Shown here: positions 51,694 to 61,400 of the stretch, one piece after another | Layout of the letters: every line of letters begins with the position of its first letter | How positions within the stretch are numbered: position 1 is the first letter of the stretch | Assembly (NCBI RefSeq): GCF_013408305.1 | Contig: NZ_JACBZS010000001.1 | Coordinates: 1,116,001 to 1,180,000, forward strand | Source: Naumannella cuiyingiana | GTDB lineage: Bacteria; Actinomycetota; Actinomycetes; Propionibacteriales; Propionibacteriaceae | Reading direction: 5' to 3' | DNA: 64,000 nt | The notes under the pieces: model-generated | Database searches by the model: none | Told to the model about the DNA's origin: nothing | The model's input: the letters and a program-made list of their open reading frames with translations, nothing else | Translations under genes and position numbers: made by a program

Positions 51694-52530
51694 GTGGGGG
51701 TGCGCGTGGGGGTCTCGGATGACAGGTCGTACAGTGCTCGCCTGTTCGGCCCGTTCACTGTGCTGCGAGGTGATCGTCCGCTCGGCACTGCCGGCGCGGC
51801 GCCCGGCCTGACTGCCGCTCGGACGCTGTTGAAGTGGTTTCTGATACACCCCGGCGTACGCTTCTCCCCCGAGGAGCTCGCCGAGGTCATCGCTCCCGGC
51901 AGAAGCAATCCACGCAACCGACTGAACCGGACCCTGCACTATCTGAGGGACTACCTCGAACCCGACCGCGAAGGGCGTCCCTCGACATTCATCCACAATA
52001 CCGATTCAGGCTATCGATTCGACCCTGCAGAACGATGGCAAGTGGACTACTGGCAAGCAAGATTGTTGATCATCAAGGCCCGACAGACTCGAAGCCGCGG
52101 TGACGTTGACAACGCGATCCATCAGCTTGAGACGCTCGCCCAGATGGACGCCATGGTGTTCCTGCCCGAGGACATCTACGACGATGCGTTCGCGGAGACC
52201 CGAGCGGCCCACGAATCCGCGTGCCACGAGGCCAGGCTGACCCTGCTCAATCTCTACCTGACAACCCAGCGGCTGCCGCAGGCGCTGGCCGGCGGCCTCG
52301 CGCTCCTCGACCAGGACCCATATGACGAGTCGGCTGCCGAGGCGGTGGCGGTTGCGCATGCATTGGGCGGCAACCGGATCGCGGCGATCCAGAGTCTGCT
52401 CGAGTTTCGCGCCAGGCTGACCGACGACATGCGAATTCGGCCCTCGGACGACTTGCTACGTCTGGAGCATCAACTCCGATCCGGAGCCCCGATCAGGACT
52501 GCTCCCGACGGTCGGCCACAGCGCGGCTGA
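51694..52530 (+). CDS. SARP-family activator 1
   Basis: The 278-residue protein has an OmpR-like winged helix (about 12-105) and a bacterial transcriptional activation domain (about 112-255), the core of small Streptomyces antibiotic regulatory proteins. No ATPase or TPR extension is present. SARPs recruit RNA polymerase to direct repeats at antibiotic promoters. The GTG at 51694 was used; GTGs a few codons later are possible. It is divergent from the PKS operon, the expected place for its activator. The last 38 bases overlap the convergent TetR gene. Confidence 0.88.
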   Translation: MGVRVGVSDDRSYSARLFGPFTVLRGDRPLGTAGAAPGLTAARTLLKWFLIHPGVRFSPEELAEVIAPGRSNPRNRLNRTLHYLRDYLEPDREGRPSTFIHNTDSGYRFDPAERWQVDYWQARLLIIKARQTRSRGDVDNAIHQLETLAQMDAMVFLPEDIYDDAFAETRAAHESACHEARLTLLNLYLTTQRLPQALAGGLALLDQDPYDESAAEAVAVAHALGGNRIAAIQSLLEFRARLTDDMRIRPSDDLLRLEHQLRSGAPIRTAPDGRPQRG

Positions 52531-53299
52531 CGTCACGAAGCCGATTCCAGTCATCAGGCAGCCCGAGACTCTCAAACGTCTCGCGCATCAGCACCATGAA
52601 CAGGGCTCCCGACTCGATCATCGATCGCTCGACCAGCCCGAACACCTCGAGGATCACCACGCCGTAGAGTCGCGCCCAAGCAAGCTGGAACAGCCACATC
52701 ACCGCAGGGCCGTCGGTACCGAGACTGGTGATCATTTCCTGGTCTGTAGATCGTTTCCTGCTCGCCACGAACTCGTGCATCGAGTCATCGACGTTGCTGA
52801 GGTCGGGCACCCGGATCAGACCCGACGCCACCAGGGCCATGAAGATCCCGGCGAAGTACGCCGCGAACTGGTCGGATCCGTCCTGCGCGATGCTGGACTG
52901 CTCCTGACTCGGCCCCCCCATGTCGGACTGCCCGGACAACAGGCCAGCAAAGATCAACTTGAACTCGGCCACATTGCGCAGGCCCCACTCACGGAAGGCA
53001 GTTGCCGACGCGGCTAGCTGGGCTGAGGGGTCACCCTCGTGCGGTGACGCGGCTTCGGACATCGTCTGGATGACGTCCTCGTAGACGCTGCGAGCGATCA
53101 GGGCGTGCAGATCGGCGACACTCTCCACATAGCGGTATAGAGCCGATGGGGTCATTCCCATCTCGGTCGCGATAGCTCGCACGGATGCCTCGTCACCACG
53201 CTTGAGGAGATCTCTGGCCACGGTGACTATCTCGTCGTATGTTTCGAGGCGCCTGCGGTCTCGCCTCGTCATCCGTTGTCCGTCGCTGGTCAAGCGCAC
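52493..53299 (-). CDS. TetR family regulator
   Basis: A 268-residue regulator with an N-terminal helix-turn-helix (DEIVTVARDLLKRGDEASVRAIATEMGMTPSALYRYV, about 21-57) and a long C-terminal ligand domain. The GTG at 53299 has AAGGGA upstream; a second start at 53272 is possible. It sits between SARP 1 and the ferredoxin reductase group, 85 bases downstream of the latter. It may respond to the product or an intermediate and control export or the biosynthetic genes. The ligand is unknown. Confidence 0.85.
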   Translation of the reverse strand: MRLTSDGQRMTRRDRRRLETYDEIVTVARDLLKRGDEASVRAIATEMGMTPSALYRYVESVADLHALIARSVYEDVIQTMSEAASPHEGDPSAQLAASATAFREWGLRNVAEFKLIFAGLLSGQSDMGGPSQEQSSIAQDGSDQFAAYFAGIFMALVASGLIRVPDLSNVDDSMHEFVASRKRSTDQEMITSLGTDGPAVMWLFQLAWARLYGVVILEVFGLVERSMIESGALFMVLMRETFESLGLPDDWNRLRDVSRAVADRREQS

Positions 53300-53384
53300 T
53301 GCCGTCCCTTCGCTTTACGATTCGACACTAAAGTGAACGCTCTTCACTCAAGATAGCTCATGTCGGCCGTGCGGTCCAGACATT

Positions 53385-54410
53385 CTACCCGGCGGTAACA
53401 GGCGCCGGGCGATCTGAGGAGTGCCCTGGTGAGACCTCAGCGTCTGCTCGCAGCAGCGCGGCAATGTGGTTCACCGCGATCGCGGCCTCACCGAATCCGA
53501 CCGAGATGAGCCGCACCTTTCCCCGGTAGTCCGACACGTCGCCGACGGCAAACACCCGCTCCAGACTTGTCCGCATGGTCGAGTCCACCAGGATCCGGCG
53601 GTTCGCGATCTCCATACCCCAACCAGCCAATGGGCCAAGATCGGCAACGAACCCGAGTGCACACACCAGCGCTTGGGCCGGCCGACGATGACTGCCCCCG
53701 GATGCCTCGCTGATCTCGACCGAATCGATCCACTCAACCCCGAGCACCTGGCTCACCTGCGCGTTGGTCAGCACCTGGACGCTGGATCTGAGCAGTCGAT
53801 CGATACTCGACTCGTGCGCACGGAATCTGGACCGGCGGTGCACCAGCGTGACACTCCTCGCGATCGGTTCGACGTGCAGCGCCCAGTCCACCGCACTGTC
53901 GCCACCCCCGGTGATCACCACATCAAGGTCCCGATAGACCTCGGCGTCCTGGACGAAGTACTCCATCCCGCGCCCGAGCCAAGGCGCGGCGGCCGGAAGC
54001 TGACGAGGCTGGAATCCCCCGACACCCGCCGACACGAGGACCGCACCCGCCGCGATTACCGCACCGTCGTCCAGGGTGATCAGCAGTCCGCGCTCTCCAC
54101 GATCGGTCAGCCCGATCGCGGTCCGACCCAGAAGGTAGACCGCCCCAGCCGAGGCAGCCTGCTCTTGGAGGCGGCTGATCAGATCCCGGCCGACGATCGC
54201 CGGGAATCCCGCGACATCGAAGATGGCCTTCTCGGGGAACAGCGTGGACACCTGGCCCCCGAGTTCAGTCAGCGAGTCGATCACCACGACGCGCAGGCCG
54301 CGGAACCCGGCGTAGAAGGTCGCGTACAGCCCGGCCGGGCCCGCGCCGACCACCACCAGGTCACATTCCCGGCGGACTACCCGCCGATGCCGATTGTCCC
54401 TACCCGTCAC
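53385..54410 (-). CDS. Ferredoxin-NADP reductase, thioredoxin-reductase-like
   Basis: A 341-residue two-dinucleotide-domain flavoprotein. VVGAGPAGLYATFYAGFRG binds FAD, TELGGQVSTLFPEKAIFDVAGFP is diagnostic of YumC-type ferredoxin reductases, and ITGGGDSAVDWA binds NADPH. The redox CxxC of true thioredoxin reductases is missing. FAVGDVSDYRGKVRLISVGFGEAAIAVNH closes the FAD site. The GTG at 54410 overlaps the PPTase end by 11 bases. It likely reduces the ferredoxin encoded at 33072. Confidence 0.9.
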   Translation of the reverse strand: MTGRDNRHRRVVRRECDLVVVGAGPAGLYATFYAGFRGLRVVVIDSLTELGGQVSTLFPEKAIFDVAGFPAIVGRDLISRLQEQAASAGAVYLLGRTAIGLTDRGERGLLITLDDGAVIAAGAVLVSAGVGGFQPRQLPAAAPWLGRGMEYFVQDAEVYRDLDVVITGGGDSAVDWALHVEPIARSVTLVHRRSRFRAHESSIDRLLRSSVQVLTNAQVSQVLGVEWIDSVEISEASGGSHRRPAQALVCALGFVADLGPLAGWGMEIANRRILVDSTMRTSLERVFAVGDVSDYRGKVRLISVGFGEAAIAVNHIAALLRADAEVSPGHSSDRPAPVTAG

Positions 54411-55056
54411 TGTTCCGCTCACCGATCGGTCCGTCCGGAGCGGTTGTGGCGATCGCGACCGCGCCGCAAAACCCGTCCGGCACCTCGATATCGGTGACCC
54501 GGAAGCCAGGTGGTTGGTGCGGTCGTTCGGCAGCACCCACGTGCGGCTCCCGGATGCCGTGCGCGATCCCTACGCCGACGGCCTTGAGTACTGCTTCCTT
54601 GCGTGTCCAGCAACGAGCCAACCGCTCGGGTGACGGCCCGATCTGTGCGCGCTCGAGCGGATCCAACTGGCTCAACACGCCCGGAAAGCCGGGACGCAGC
54701 ACCTGGACATCGACTCCCACCGGCACCTCAGCGACTGCAACCGCCGCCAGCCAATCACTGTGTGAAATCGAGAAGTGCACTGCCGGCGCTCCGGGCAGAT
54801 CGAGTCGGGGCCGGCCACGCCCTCCCCCACACCTCGGGCACCGCGCCCGAGCGAACCGGAGCGCGGCCGGCGGCGCCTGGACCGTTTCGGCGAGCACCTG
54901 GCGCAGGCGTACATGCGCGCCGAGGTAGCCGCTTCGGTGCGAACGTAGCCCAATCCGAGAACTGGCGGCGCGCTCATCCGCCGACAAGCAGCTCAGCATC
55001 CGCTCCACATCCCACGTCCTGGCGTCGACCACCTCCAGGTGCCGGAGCGGGGTCAT
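54400..55056 (-). CDS. 4'-phosphopantetheinyl transferase, Sfp type
   Basis: The 218-residue enzyme transfers phosphopantetheine from CoA to carrier proteins. Key motifs are FSISHSD (94-101), GVDVQ (114-118, with D116 as Mg ligand; Q replaces the usual E) and WTRKEAVLK (150-158). Its clients should be the PKS ACP (S1761) and the carboxylic acid reductase carrier domain (S681), both of which need activation. It is coupled by ATGA overlap to the DUF2461 gene upstream and by 11 bases to the ferredoxin reductase downstream. Confidence 0.92.
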   Translation of the reverse strand: MTPLRHLEVVDARTWDVERMLSCLSADERAASSRIGLRSHRSGYLGAHVRLRQVLAETVQAPPAALRFARARCPRCGGGRGRPRLDLPGAPAVHFSISHSDWLAAVAVAEVPVGVDVQVLRPGFPGVLSQLDPLERAQIGPSPERLARCWTRKEAVLKAVGVGIAHGIREPHVGAAERPHQPPGFRVTDIEVPDGFCGAVAIATTAPDGPIGERNSDG

Positions 55057-55748
55057 CTCTTGCGCGCCGGCTTGGCACTGTCGCCGACGTGCCGCTCAAA
55101 CCAATCAAGTAACGGCTGCGCACTGCTCCAGACGGCTCGGACGCGGTCGGCGACCACATCGGTGTGCATCCAACGTGCCCGATCGTACGACTGGATCACG
55201 ATGGCGCCCTTCCACAACAACTCGGCCGACCTCGGATGATCCTTCGGACAGCCCACCGGCACGCGCTTGTACTGCGGCATGTCACCCGGACCTACCTCCA
55301 TCGCGTCTGCCGCCAGGTCCGCACGGATCTGATCAAACTCACCTCCGGGACCATCGTTGACCAATGCATCGCGGTAACGGGAAAGTTGATCACTCTCCAG
55401 CATCATCGCGCCGGTTGCGACCTTCATCCCCTCCGCAGTCGCCTGCCAGAACGACCCGATACCGCCAACGGCCCTATCGGTGGTGGTGAATCCGACCCAG
55501 GTCTTGTACGGCGACTTGTCCTTGGAGAACCGGATGTCGCGGTTCATCCGGAACACCTTGAGTGGGCCGAAGTCCCGCTCCAGTTCATCCTTGAGCGCAT
55601 CGACGGGGGCCTTCACGCTGTTGTCGTAGATCTTCCGATTGGCATCGAAGTATGCCTTGGAGTTGTCGGCCTCCAACCCTTCGAGGAAGCCAAACAGCTC
55701 CGGTGGAAGGCCTTTGAAATCGGACGCGTGGGTAGTGGACTTGGTCAT
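55053..55748 (-). CDS. DUF2461 family protein
   Basis: The 231-residue protein matches the DUF2461/TIGR02453 family: KAYFDANRKIYDNSVKAPVDAL, FRMNRDIRFSKDKSPYKTW and the C-terminal P(R/K)GCPKDHP-like segment. No reaction is established for the family. It is not a membrane protein. It overlaps the PPTase start by 4 bases and follows the YciI-like gene by 54 bases. It could be a hitch-hiking housekeeping gene or part of the pathway. Confidence 0.8.
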   Translation of the reverse strand: MTKSTTHASDFKGLPPELFGFLEGLEADNSKAYFDANRKIYDNSVKAPVDALKDELERDFGPLKVFRMNRDIRFSKDKSPYKTWVGFTTTDRAVGGIGSFWQATAEGMKVATGAMMLESDQLSRYRDALVNDGPGGEFDQIRADLAADAMEVGPGDMPQYKRVPVGCPKDHPRSAELLWKGAIVIQSYDRARWMHTDVVADRVRAVWSSAQPLLDWFERHVGDSAKPARKR

Positions 55749-55802
55749 GACACTGCTCCTCCGTCGGATTGGACTCTGCTCATGCCGCCTGTCGCGGCGG
55801 GC

Positions 55803-56129
55803 TCAGACCGAGGCCTCGGCGTACTTGGGGAGCAGTGACAAGAACTGCGGGGGTACCAGGAACGGGTGCACCTCGACGCGCTCCCAGACTTTGTTGACGA
55901 TGTACGGCTCCTCACGAAGCCACTCATCGATCTCCTCACGGCTGTCGAAGTCCACGATCAGTACGCCGCCTGACAGCTTGCCGGCGCCATCGATGATCGC
56001 CCCGCCGAACAGGAATTGCCCTGCCTCCATCATCTTCTCACCCTGCGCCATGTGCTCAGGCCTGATTTTCATGCGTCGCTCGAAGGTTCCAGGAGCTGTC
56101 CCGTCATGCGCGATAACTACATGAAGCAT
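55803..56129 (-). CDS. YciI-like protein
   Basis: A 108-residue protein with the ferredoxin-like alpha+beta fold of YCII proteins. The pattern is an N-terminal strand, RPEHMAQGEKMMEAGQFLFGG, GVLIVDFDSREEIDEWLREEPY and a C-terminal strand. Such small dimeric proteins act as dehydrochlorinases, cyclases or unknowns. The location next to a methyltransferase and a lipid-carrier-like protein suggests a tailoring role. The possible dehydrohalogenase relationship is notable beside halogenase-like genes but is not shown. Confidence 0.78.
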   Translation of the reverse strand: MLHVVIAHDGTAPGTFERRMKIRPEHMAQGEKMMEAGQFLFGGAIIDGAGKLSGGVLIVDFDSREEIDEWLREEPYIVNKVWERVEVHPFLVPPQFLSLLPKYAEASV

Positions 56130-56154
56130 GTTCGTTCCTTTCAGTTGGGTGCGG

Positions 56155-56934
56155 TCAGCCGCGGAGCTGCTGGGCCCAGACCGAGACGATTGTCGGCGTG
56201 TAGAGAACGGTCGGACCCGGTTGTTCCATCAGGGCGAATGCCTGCTGAACCTCGGCGTCCGACATGAGACCCGCCTTGACGATCATCGGGGCGAGCTTGG
56301 CAAGACTCAGCGACACCGACAGCATCGCGGTTGTTCCGGCCTGTACGGCAGTGAGCTGACAATCAGTGCCCATGACCTGCAGGCCAGTGTCTCGGACCGC
56401 GGGCTGCAGGGACATCGCGTACGCGGGATCGGCGCCCATCATGTAGAAGAATGTCTCCAGCGCGGCCGCCGCGCGGGTCAGCGTGGGCGCGGGCGGCTCG
56501 ACCCGCTGAATGCTGCGGACGTCGGCTTCCTCAACCAGCAGGTACCCTCCCGGCTTCAGTGCGTTCGCGAGCTCCTGAAGAACGCGCTCGCGCTCAGGAA
56601 GATGCATCAGCAAGATCTTGGCGTGCACGAGGTCGTATGCTCCGACCTCGAGCGGACATGTGGTGATGTCTTGCTTGATCACCCTCAAGTTCGGGGCATT
56701 CAGCCGTTCGAGGTGTGCGGTCTCGATGTCGATCGCCTCGACCAGACCGTAGTGCCCGACCCGGTTGGACAACCATCGAGCCACGCTGCCGGTGCCGGCA
56801 CCGACCTCGGCGCACCGCCAACCCTCGCTGACCTTGATCGCGTCCTCCAGGTGACGGAAGGTCGCCGGGTCGGTGAGCCGGGCAATGTGGTCCATTCGCT
56901 CGCCTTCGGCGCGTACATTGTCAGTCTCAGTCAT
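56155..56934 (-). CDS. SAM-dependent methyltransferase
   Basis: A 259-residue class I methyltransferase with motif I CAEVGAGTGSVARWL (about 44-58), an acidic residue after strand 2 (AIDIE) and motif LKPGGYLLVEE. It probably methylates an oxygen or carbon of a small molecule. The ATG at 56934 was chosen over a TTG three codons upstream; it lies inside the last bases of the SCP2 gene, so translation is coupled. It belongs to the second biosynthetic group of the island. Confidence 0.85.
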   Translation of the reverse strand: MTETDNVRAEGERMDHIARLTDPATFRHLEDAIKVSEGWRCAEVGAGTGSVARWLSNRVGHYGLVEAIDIETAHLERLNAPNLRVIKQDITTCPLEVGAYDLVHAKILLMHLPERERVLQELANALKPGGYLLVEEADVRSIQRVEPPAPTLTRAAAALETFFYMMGADPAYAMSLQPAVRDTGLQVMGTDCQLTAVQAGTTAMLSVSLSLAKLAPMIVKAGLMSDAEVQQAFALMEQPGPTVLYTPTIVSVWAQQLRG

Positions 56935-57268
56935 CGTGATCAACTCCGACCGGGAAGAGCTTCGGCACCTTGAGCGCCAGCATCATGTCGCCCTCGACCT
57001 TCAGCTTCCCCGACATGAACTGCCGCATCGGATCGAGACTTCCTTCGGCGACACCGATCCACGTCTGGCTGTCGGTGACGAAGGTGGCGTCAGGACCGTC
57101 GACTCCGCCCGGGATCAGTTGTCCCGACCCATTGTCAATCTTGAACGCCCAAAGGCCTGGGTCCTCGTCAGTGATTCGCCATTGGATGGTTCGCTCGAGC
57201 TGAGCCGCTTGTTCCCGGTTCAATCGTCCCGCCAGAGATTCGAACAGCTCTTGGACTCTAGTGCCCAT
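56927..57268 (-). CDS. SCP2 sterol-carrier-like protein
   Basis: This 113-residue protein is a stand-alone SCP2 domain: IQWRITDEDPGLWAFKIDNGSGQL, ATFVTDSQTWIGVAEGSLDPMRQFMSGKLKVEGDMMLALKVPKLF. SCP2 domains bind hydrophobic acyl or sterol-like ligands. It leads the SCP2-methyltransferase-YciI-DUF2461-PPTase-FNR group. It may carry or sequester a lipophilic intermediate. Confidence 0.85.
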   Translation of the reverse strand: MGTRVQELFESLAGRLNREQAAQLERTIQWRITDEDPGLWAFKIDNGSGQLIPGGVDGPDATFVTDSQTWIGVAEGSLDPMRQFMSGKLKVEGDMMLALKVPKLFPVGVDHDD

Positions 57269-57365
57269 TACCCTCTCCTCGCATGCTCGGTCAGTGCAGC
57301 GCGCTGACTCCTTGATCAGAAGCTATGCTCGCCGGCTTCACGACCCGTTACGCGAGCTGGAAGAG

Positions 57366-58175
57366 TCACGCCGCCTGAACCCGCAGGGCAAGCTCGGCGA
57401 TCTCGTCCGGGACCGCAACACCGAGATCGGCCCGCAGCGCCCGGCAGTACTTCGCCAGACGTTCGGCCGCCGCGGGGGCTCGCCCGTCGCGAAGGTTGCT
57501 CTCCACGATCACCGTGGTCGCGAGTTGGTTGTAACGGTCGATCTTCAGCGTGAGGTACGCCGACTCGAGCAGGTCGTGTTCCGATCCCTGACGTGCCTCC
57601 AAGATCATCAAACGGGTCAGCGACTGCTGGCACATCTGTCGGTACCGGCGACGATAGGGAGTCAACCAGTCTCCGGCCTCACCATCGAGGAGCGTGCCCT
57701 GTGCGACATATCCGGCGACGCGCCGATAGTAGAAGTGGGCGCAGGCCATGTCCCCGGCCCGTTCGCTGGCATGTCCTGCCCGATGGACCTGCTCAAGGTC
57801 GGACACATCGGTCCACCACTGCCCGGCGGGATCGAAGCTGTAGATCCTGTTTGAGTGTCGCCGGATGAAGGCCGACTCCTCGCGGCGACCCAGACCCGGT
57901 TCGAGCGCTCGCCGCAGAGCGTGCAGGCTCACGTGGAACGAGCTCGCCACCCGCTCGGGATGGTCGTCGGGCCACAACTGATCAGCCAACGCCTCGGCCA
58001 TCGCCGGCTTGCCAGGATTGAGCAGGAACCAAACCAGGATCTCCCAAGCCCGGCGCCTGGCGATTCGACCCGGTGGCACCGGGTCCCCGTCGGCATACAG
58101 CCGCGGCGTGCCAAGCAGGTAGGCGCGAAAACGGGCGGCGTCCTCGATCTCACGTGGATGTGGGTTGTGCTCCAT
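57366..58175 (-). CDS. SARP-family activator 2
   Basis: The 269-residue protein has a winged helix (about 15-110, with ARRRAWEILVWFLLNPGKPAMAEALADQLWPDD) and a bacterial activation domain (about 120-260), as in SARP 1, with no extra domains. The ATG at 58175 is favoured by GGGGGT upstream; an ATG at 58211 is possible. It is divergent from the carboxylic acid reductase, with two palindromes in the shared gap. It lies beyond the SCP2 group, so it may activate that reductase and the SCP2 group. Confidence 0.87.
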   Translation of the reverse strand: MEHNPHPREIEDAARFRAYLLGTPRLYADGDPVPPGRIARRRAWEILVWFLLNPGKPAMAEALADQLWPDDHPERVASSFHVSLHALRRALEPGLGRREESAFIRRHSNRIYSFDPAGQWWTDVSDLEQVHRAGHASERAGDMACAHFYYRRVAGYVAQGTLLDGEAGDWLTPYRRRYRQMCQQSLTRLMILEARQGSEHDLLESAYLTLKIDRYNQLATTVIVESNLRDGRAPAAAERLAKYCRALRADLGVAVPDEIAELALRVQAA

Positions 58176-58202
58176 GGTCACTGACCCCCAGAGAAACTGA
58201 CT

Positions 58203-58300
58203 GTCACACATGCCTAACTACAGTCACGCATCCTAAGGAAGGCGCGGCTAGTTCACAAGAGCTACGGCTGTAAACTTTTACAATACTGGTTATGACCAGT
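58203..58300. promoter_or_regulatory. Divergent SARP2/reductase control region
   Basis: Two palindromes stand close together: TGTAAA-CT-TTTACA (58269-58282) and ACTGGT-TATG-ACCAGT (58285-58300). TACAAT (58279-58284) is a good plus-strand -10. GTCAC(A/G)CA is repeated at 58203 and 58223, a direct repeat of the kind SARPs bind. The 244-base gap (58176-58419) is AT-rich for this genome and holds no gene. Confidence 0.5.
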
Positions 58301-58419
58301 TAACGGGCATCTCATGGCGTCAGGGGGTTTCGGGCCGAGTAAGTGGTCGGTAAGCCTGCCACCCGACTGTGGCACCACCGGCGTCCTCCGGTCGCCACTC
58401 CTTCCAACCTAGGACGATC

Positions 58420-61400
58420 ATGGTTCAAGACGTATGGCAGGCAGGATTCCAGCAACGCCTCAGCGGCCTGATGAACAACGACCCCGAAGTCCGTGACCGC
58501 GCACCGAACCAGGACGTCGCTGCGGCGGCCCGCCAACCCGGCCAGAGTCTGGCCCAGGTCGTTGAAGCGATCATGCAGGGTTACGCCGACCGCGACGCCG
58601 TCACGGAACGCGCCATCACGATTACCAGTGCGGGCTCACGCCAGCGCTCGACCGATTGCGTCACTCTCAGCTATCGGACGCTGTGGGCCAACGCCCGCGC
58701 GGTGGCCTCCGCGTGGCAGCATGCGCCCGCCGGCCCGCGAGCCGGTGACATGCTGTGCTCGGTGGGGAACGGCAGCAACAGTTACGCGACGCTCGAGCTG
58801 GCCTGCATCGCCTCAGGTGTGGTATCGGTGCCCCTGATCGTCAACGCAGCGGCGCAGTGGCACGGCATCCTCGGCGAGACCCGGCCGGCGGCGCTGGCCG
58901 TCGACGTCGACTTCCTGGACGCGATCGTCCCGGCGATTCTCGCCTCCGAGGCACGGCCGACTTCGGTCTACGTCCTCGACTACCACGACGGTGACCGGGC
59001 CGCCCGACACAGCTATCGGCGAGCGACGGCGCGGCTCCATGCCGCCGGAATCGAGGTCGAACCCTTTCAAGACCTGATCGCCCATGGAGCGACGCTTCCG
59101 CAGTCCCCCCTTCCGCAGCCCAGGTTGCCGCAACCTGCACCCGATGTCGCCGCGCTGGCACAGATCATCTACACCTCGGGCGCGACCGGCGCTCCCAAGG
59201 GCGCATTGTTCACCACGGCGCACCTGGCCGCGATGTGGATCGGCCAGGCCCAGGCGATAATGCCGACGATCGTGACGCATTACATGCCGATGAGTCACGT
59301 TGCGGGACGGATGGTGCTCACCGGCGCCCTGGCCCGAGGGGGCACGTGTCATTTCTCCACCGGCAACGACCCGGCCCGGATGTGGGATGACATCGCACGG
59401 TCCCGACCGACAGAGTTCTTCCTGATCCCGCGGGTATGCGAGATGATCTTCGATCGGTATCAACGGATGGTGGCCACCTTGGTCGCTGATGGCAAGAATC
59501 CGACAGGCGCCGAGGACATCGCGAAGACCCGGCTCCGCGAGGAACTCCTCGGCGGCCGGATCGTCTCCGCGGTCAACGGGAGCGCGCCGCTCGATGTTGA
59601 TCTTCACGCATTCATGGAGTCCATGCTCGAGGTCCCCGTGCACGATGCGTACGGGTCCACCGAGGCCGGCGGCGTGGTGCTGTTCGACAACAAGATCCAG
59701 CGACCACCCGTGCTCGAGTACAAGCTCGTCGACGTTCCAGAACTCGGCTACCACAAGACCGACCTGCCCTACCCGCGCGGTGAGCTGTTGCTCAAGACCG
59801 CCTCGATGATCCCGGGCTACCACAACCGGCCCGAGCTCAACGCAGAGATCTTCGACGGCGACGGCTACTACCGTACGGGCGACATCATGGCCGAGACCGG
59901 ACCGGATGAGCTGAAGTTCGTCGAACGCAAGAACAACGTGCTCAAGCTGTCCCAGGCCGAGTTCGTCGCAGTCTCCACGCTGGAGGCGATATACGGCGCA
60001 AGCCCCGACATCCACCAGATCTTCATCTACGGGCGCAGTGGTCGCGCATCGCTGCTGGCCGTGATCGTGCCCAACCCTGCTGACCTGCAGAACCACGACG
60101 AATCCGAGCTGCGTGCCCTGCTGGCGCGTTCGCTGCAACAGGCAGCCAGGGCGAAAGGGCTCCACCCCTACGAGATCCCGCGAGACTTCATCATCGAACC
60201 CGAGCCCTTCACGGTGGCGAACGGTCTCCTCTCCGGCGTCGCCAAGCCACTGCGGCCGAAACTGTTGCAGCGCTACGCCGAACCGCTGGAGCGGCTGTAT
60301 GAGAACGTCGGAGCCACGCGGGAGGCCGAGCTGGCCGACCTGCGCCGCTCTGTCGCCAGCCAGCCCGTGCTCGAAACCGTGCAGCGGGCCGCCACGGCCC
60401 TGCTCGGCGGCGCAGCCGCATCCTCGAGCGACACGAACTTCGCCGATCTGGGTGGCGACTCGATGGCCGCCTACGAGCTGGCGACTCAACTCAGCGATCT
60501 GTTTGACCTCGAGGTGCCGGCAACGATCATTCTCAGTCCCGCCAACGGACTCCAGCAGGTGGCCACCTACATCGAGAACCAGCGAGCCGGCAGCACGACA
60601 CAAGTGACCGCCAGCACGATCCACGGTGATCGCACGCGAATCTTGGCCAGCGAGCTCACCCTTGACAAGTTCCTCAGCGCCGAACACCTCGCCACCGCCA
60701 AGACACTTCCACGTGCGGAAGGCGCTCCGGTGTTCCTGCTCACCGGAGCCAACGGCTACCTCGGTCGCTTCCTTGCCCTCGACCTTCTCAAGAGGGCCCG
60801 GAAGACCGCGGGTCGCGTGATCTGTCTGGTCCGCGGAACCGACAACAGCCAAGCACGTCACCGACTCACCACGGCGATGAGCGGCGGCGATCGGGCACTC
60901 TCCGAGCTCTATCTGCGACTGGCGCCGGATCACCTCGAAGTGATCACGGGCGATATCAGTCAACCTCGACTGGGTTTGGGCGAGGAGACCTGGACCCGAC
61001 TCGCCACAGAGGTCACCGACATCGTTCACCCGGGCGCTCTGGTCAATCACGTGCTGCCGTACCAGCAGCTCTTCGGGCCGAACGTCGCCGGGACCGCAGA
61101 ACTGATCAAGCTCGCCACGACCAACAGCATCAAGCATCTCACCTACCTGTCGACTGTGGGCATCGCCGATCAGATCTCACCCAGAGAGTTCGATGAGGCG
61201 AGTGACGTACGCACGATGAGCCCCGCTCGGATCGTCGCGGACCAGTACGCGAACGGGTACGCAAACACCAAGTGGGCCAGCGAGGTTCTGCTACGGGAGG
61301 CGTACGACCACTGCGCGGTCCCTGTCACGGTGTTCCGGTCCAACATGATCTTGGCGCACAGCCGCTACATCGGACAGCTCAACCAACCCGACATGTTCAC

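Noticed and set aside
53385-54410. Thioredoxin reductase
   Set aside because: The redox-active CxxC is missing, and the FPEKAIFDVAGFP segment fits ferredoxin-NADP reductases.
58813-61137. Open frame of 774 codons opposite the carboxylic acid reductase
   Set aside because: It is antisense to clear A, PCP and reductase motifs and has none of its own.
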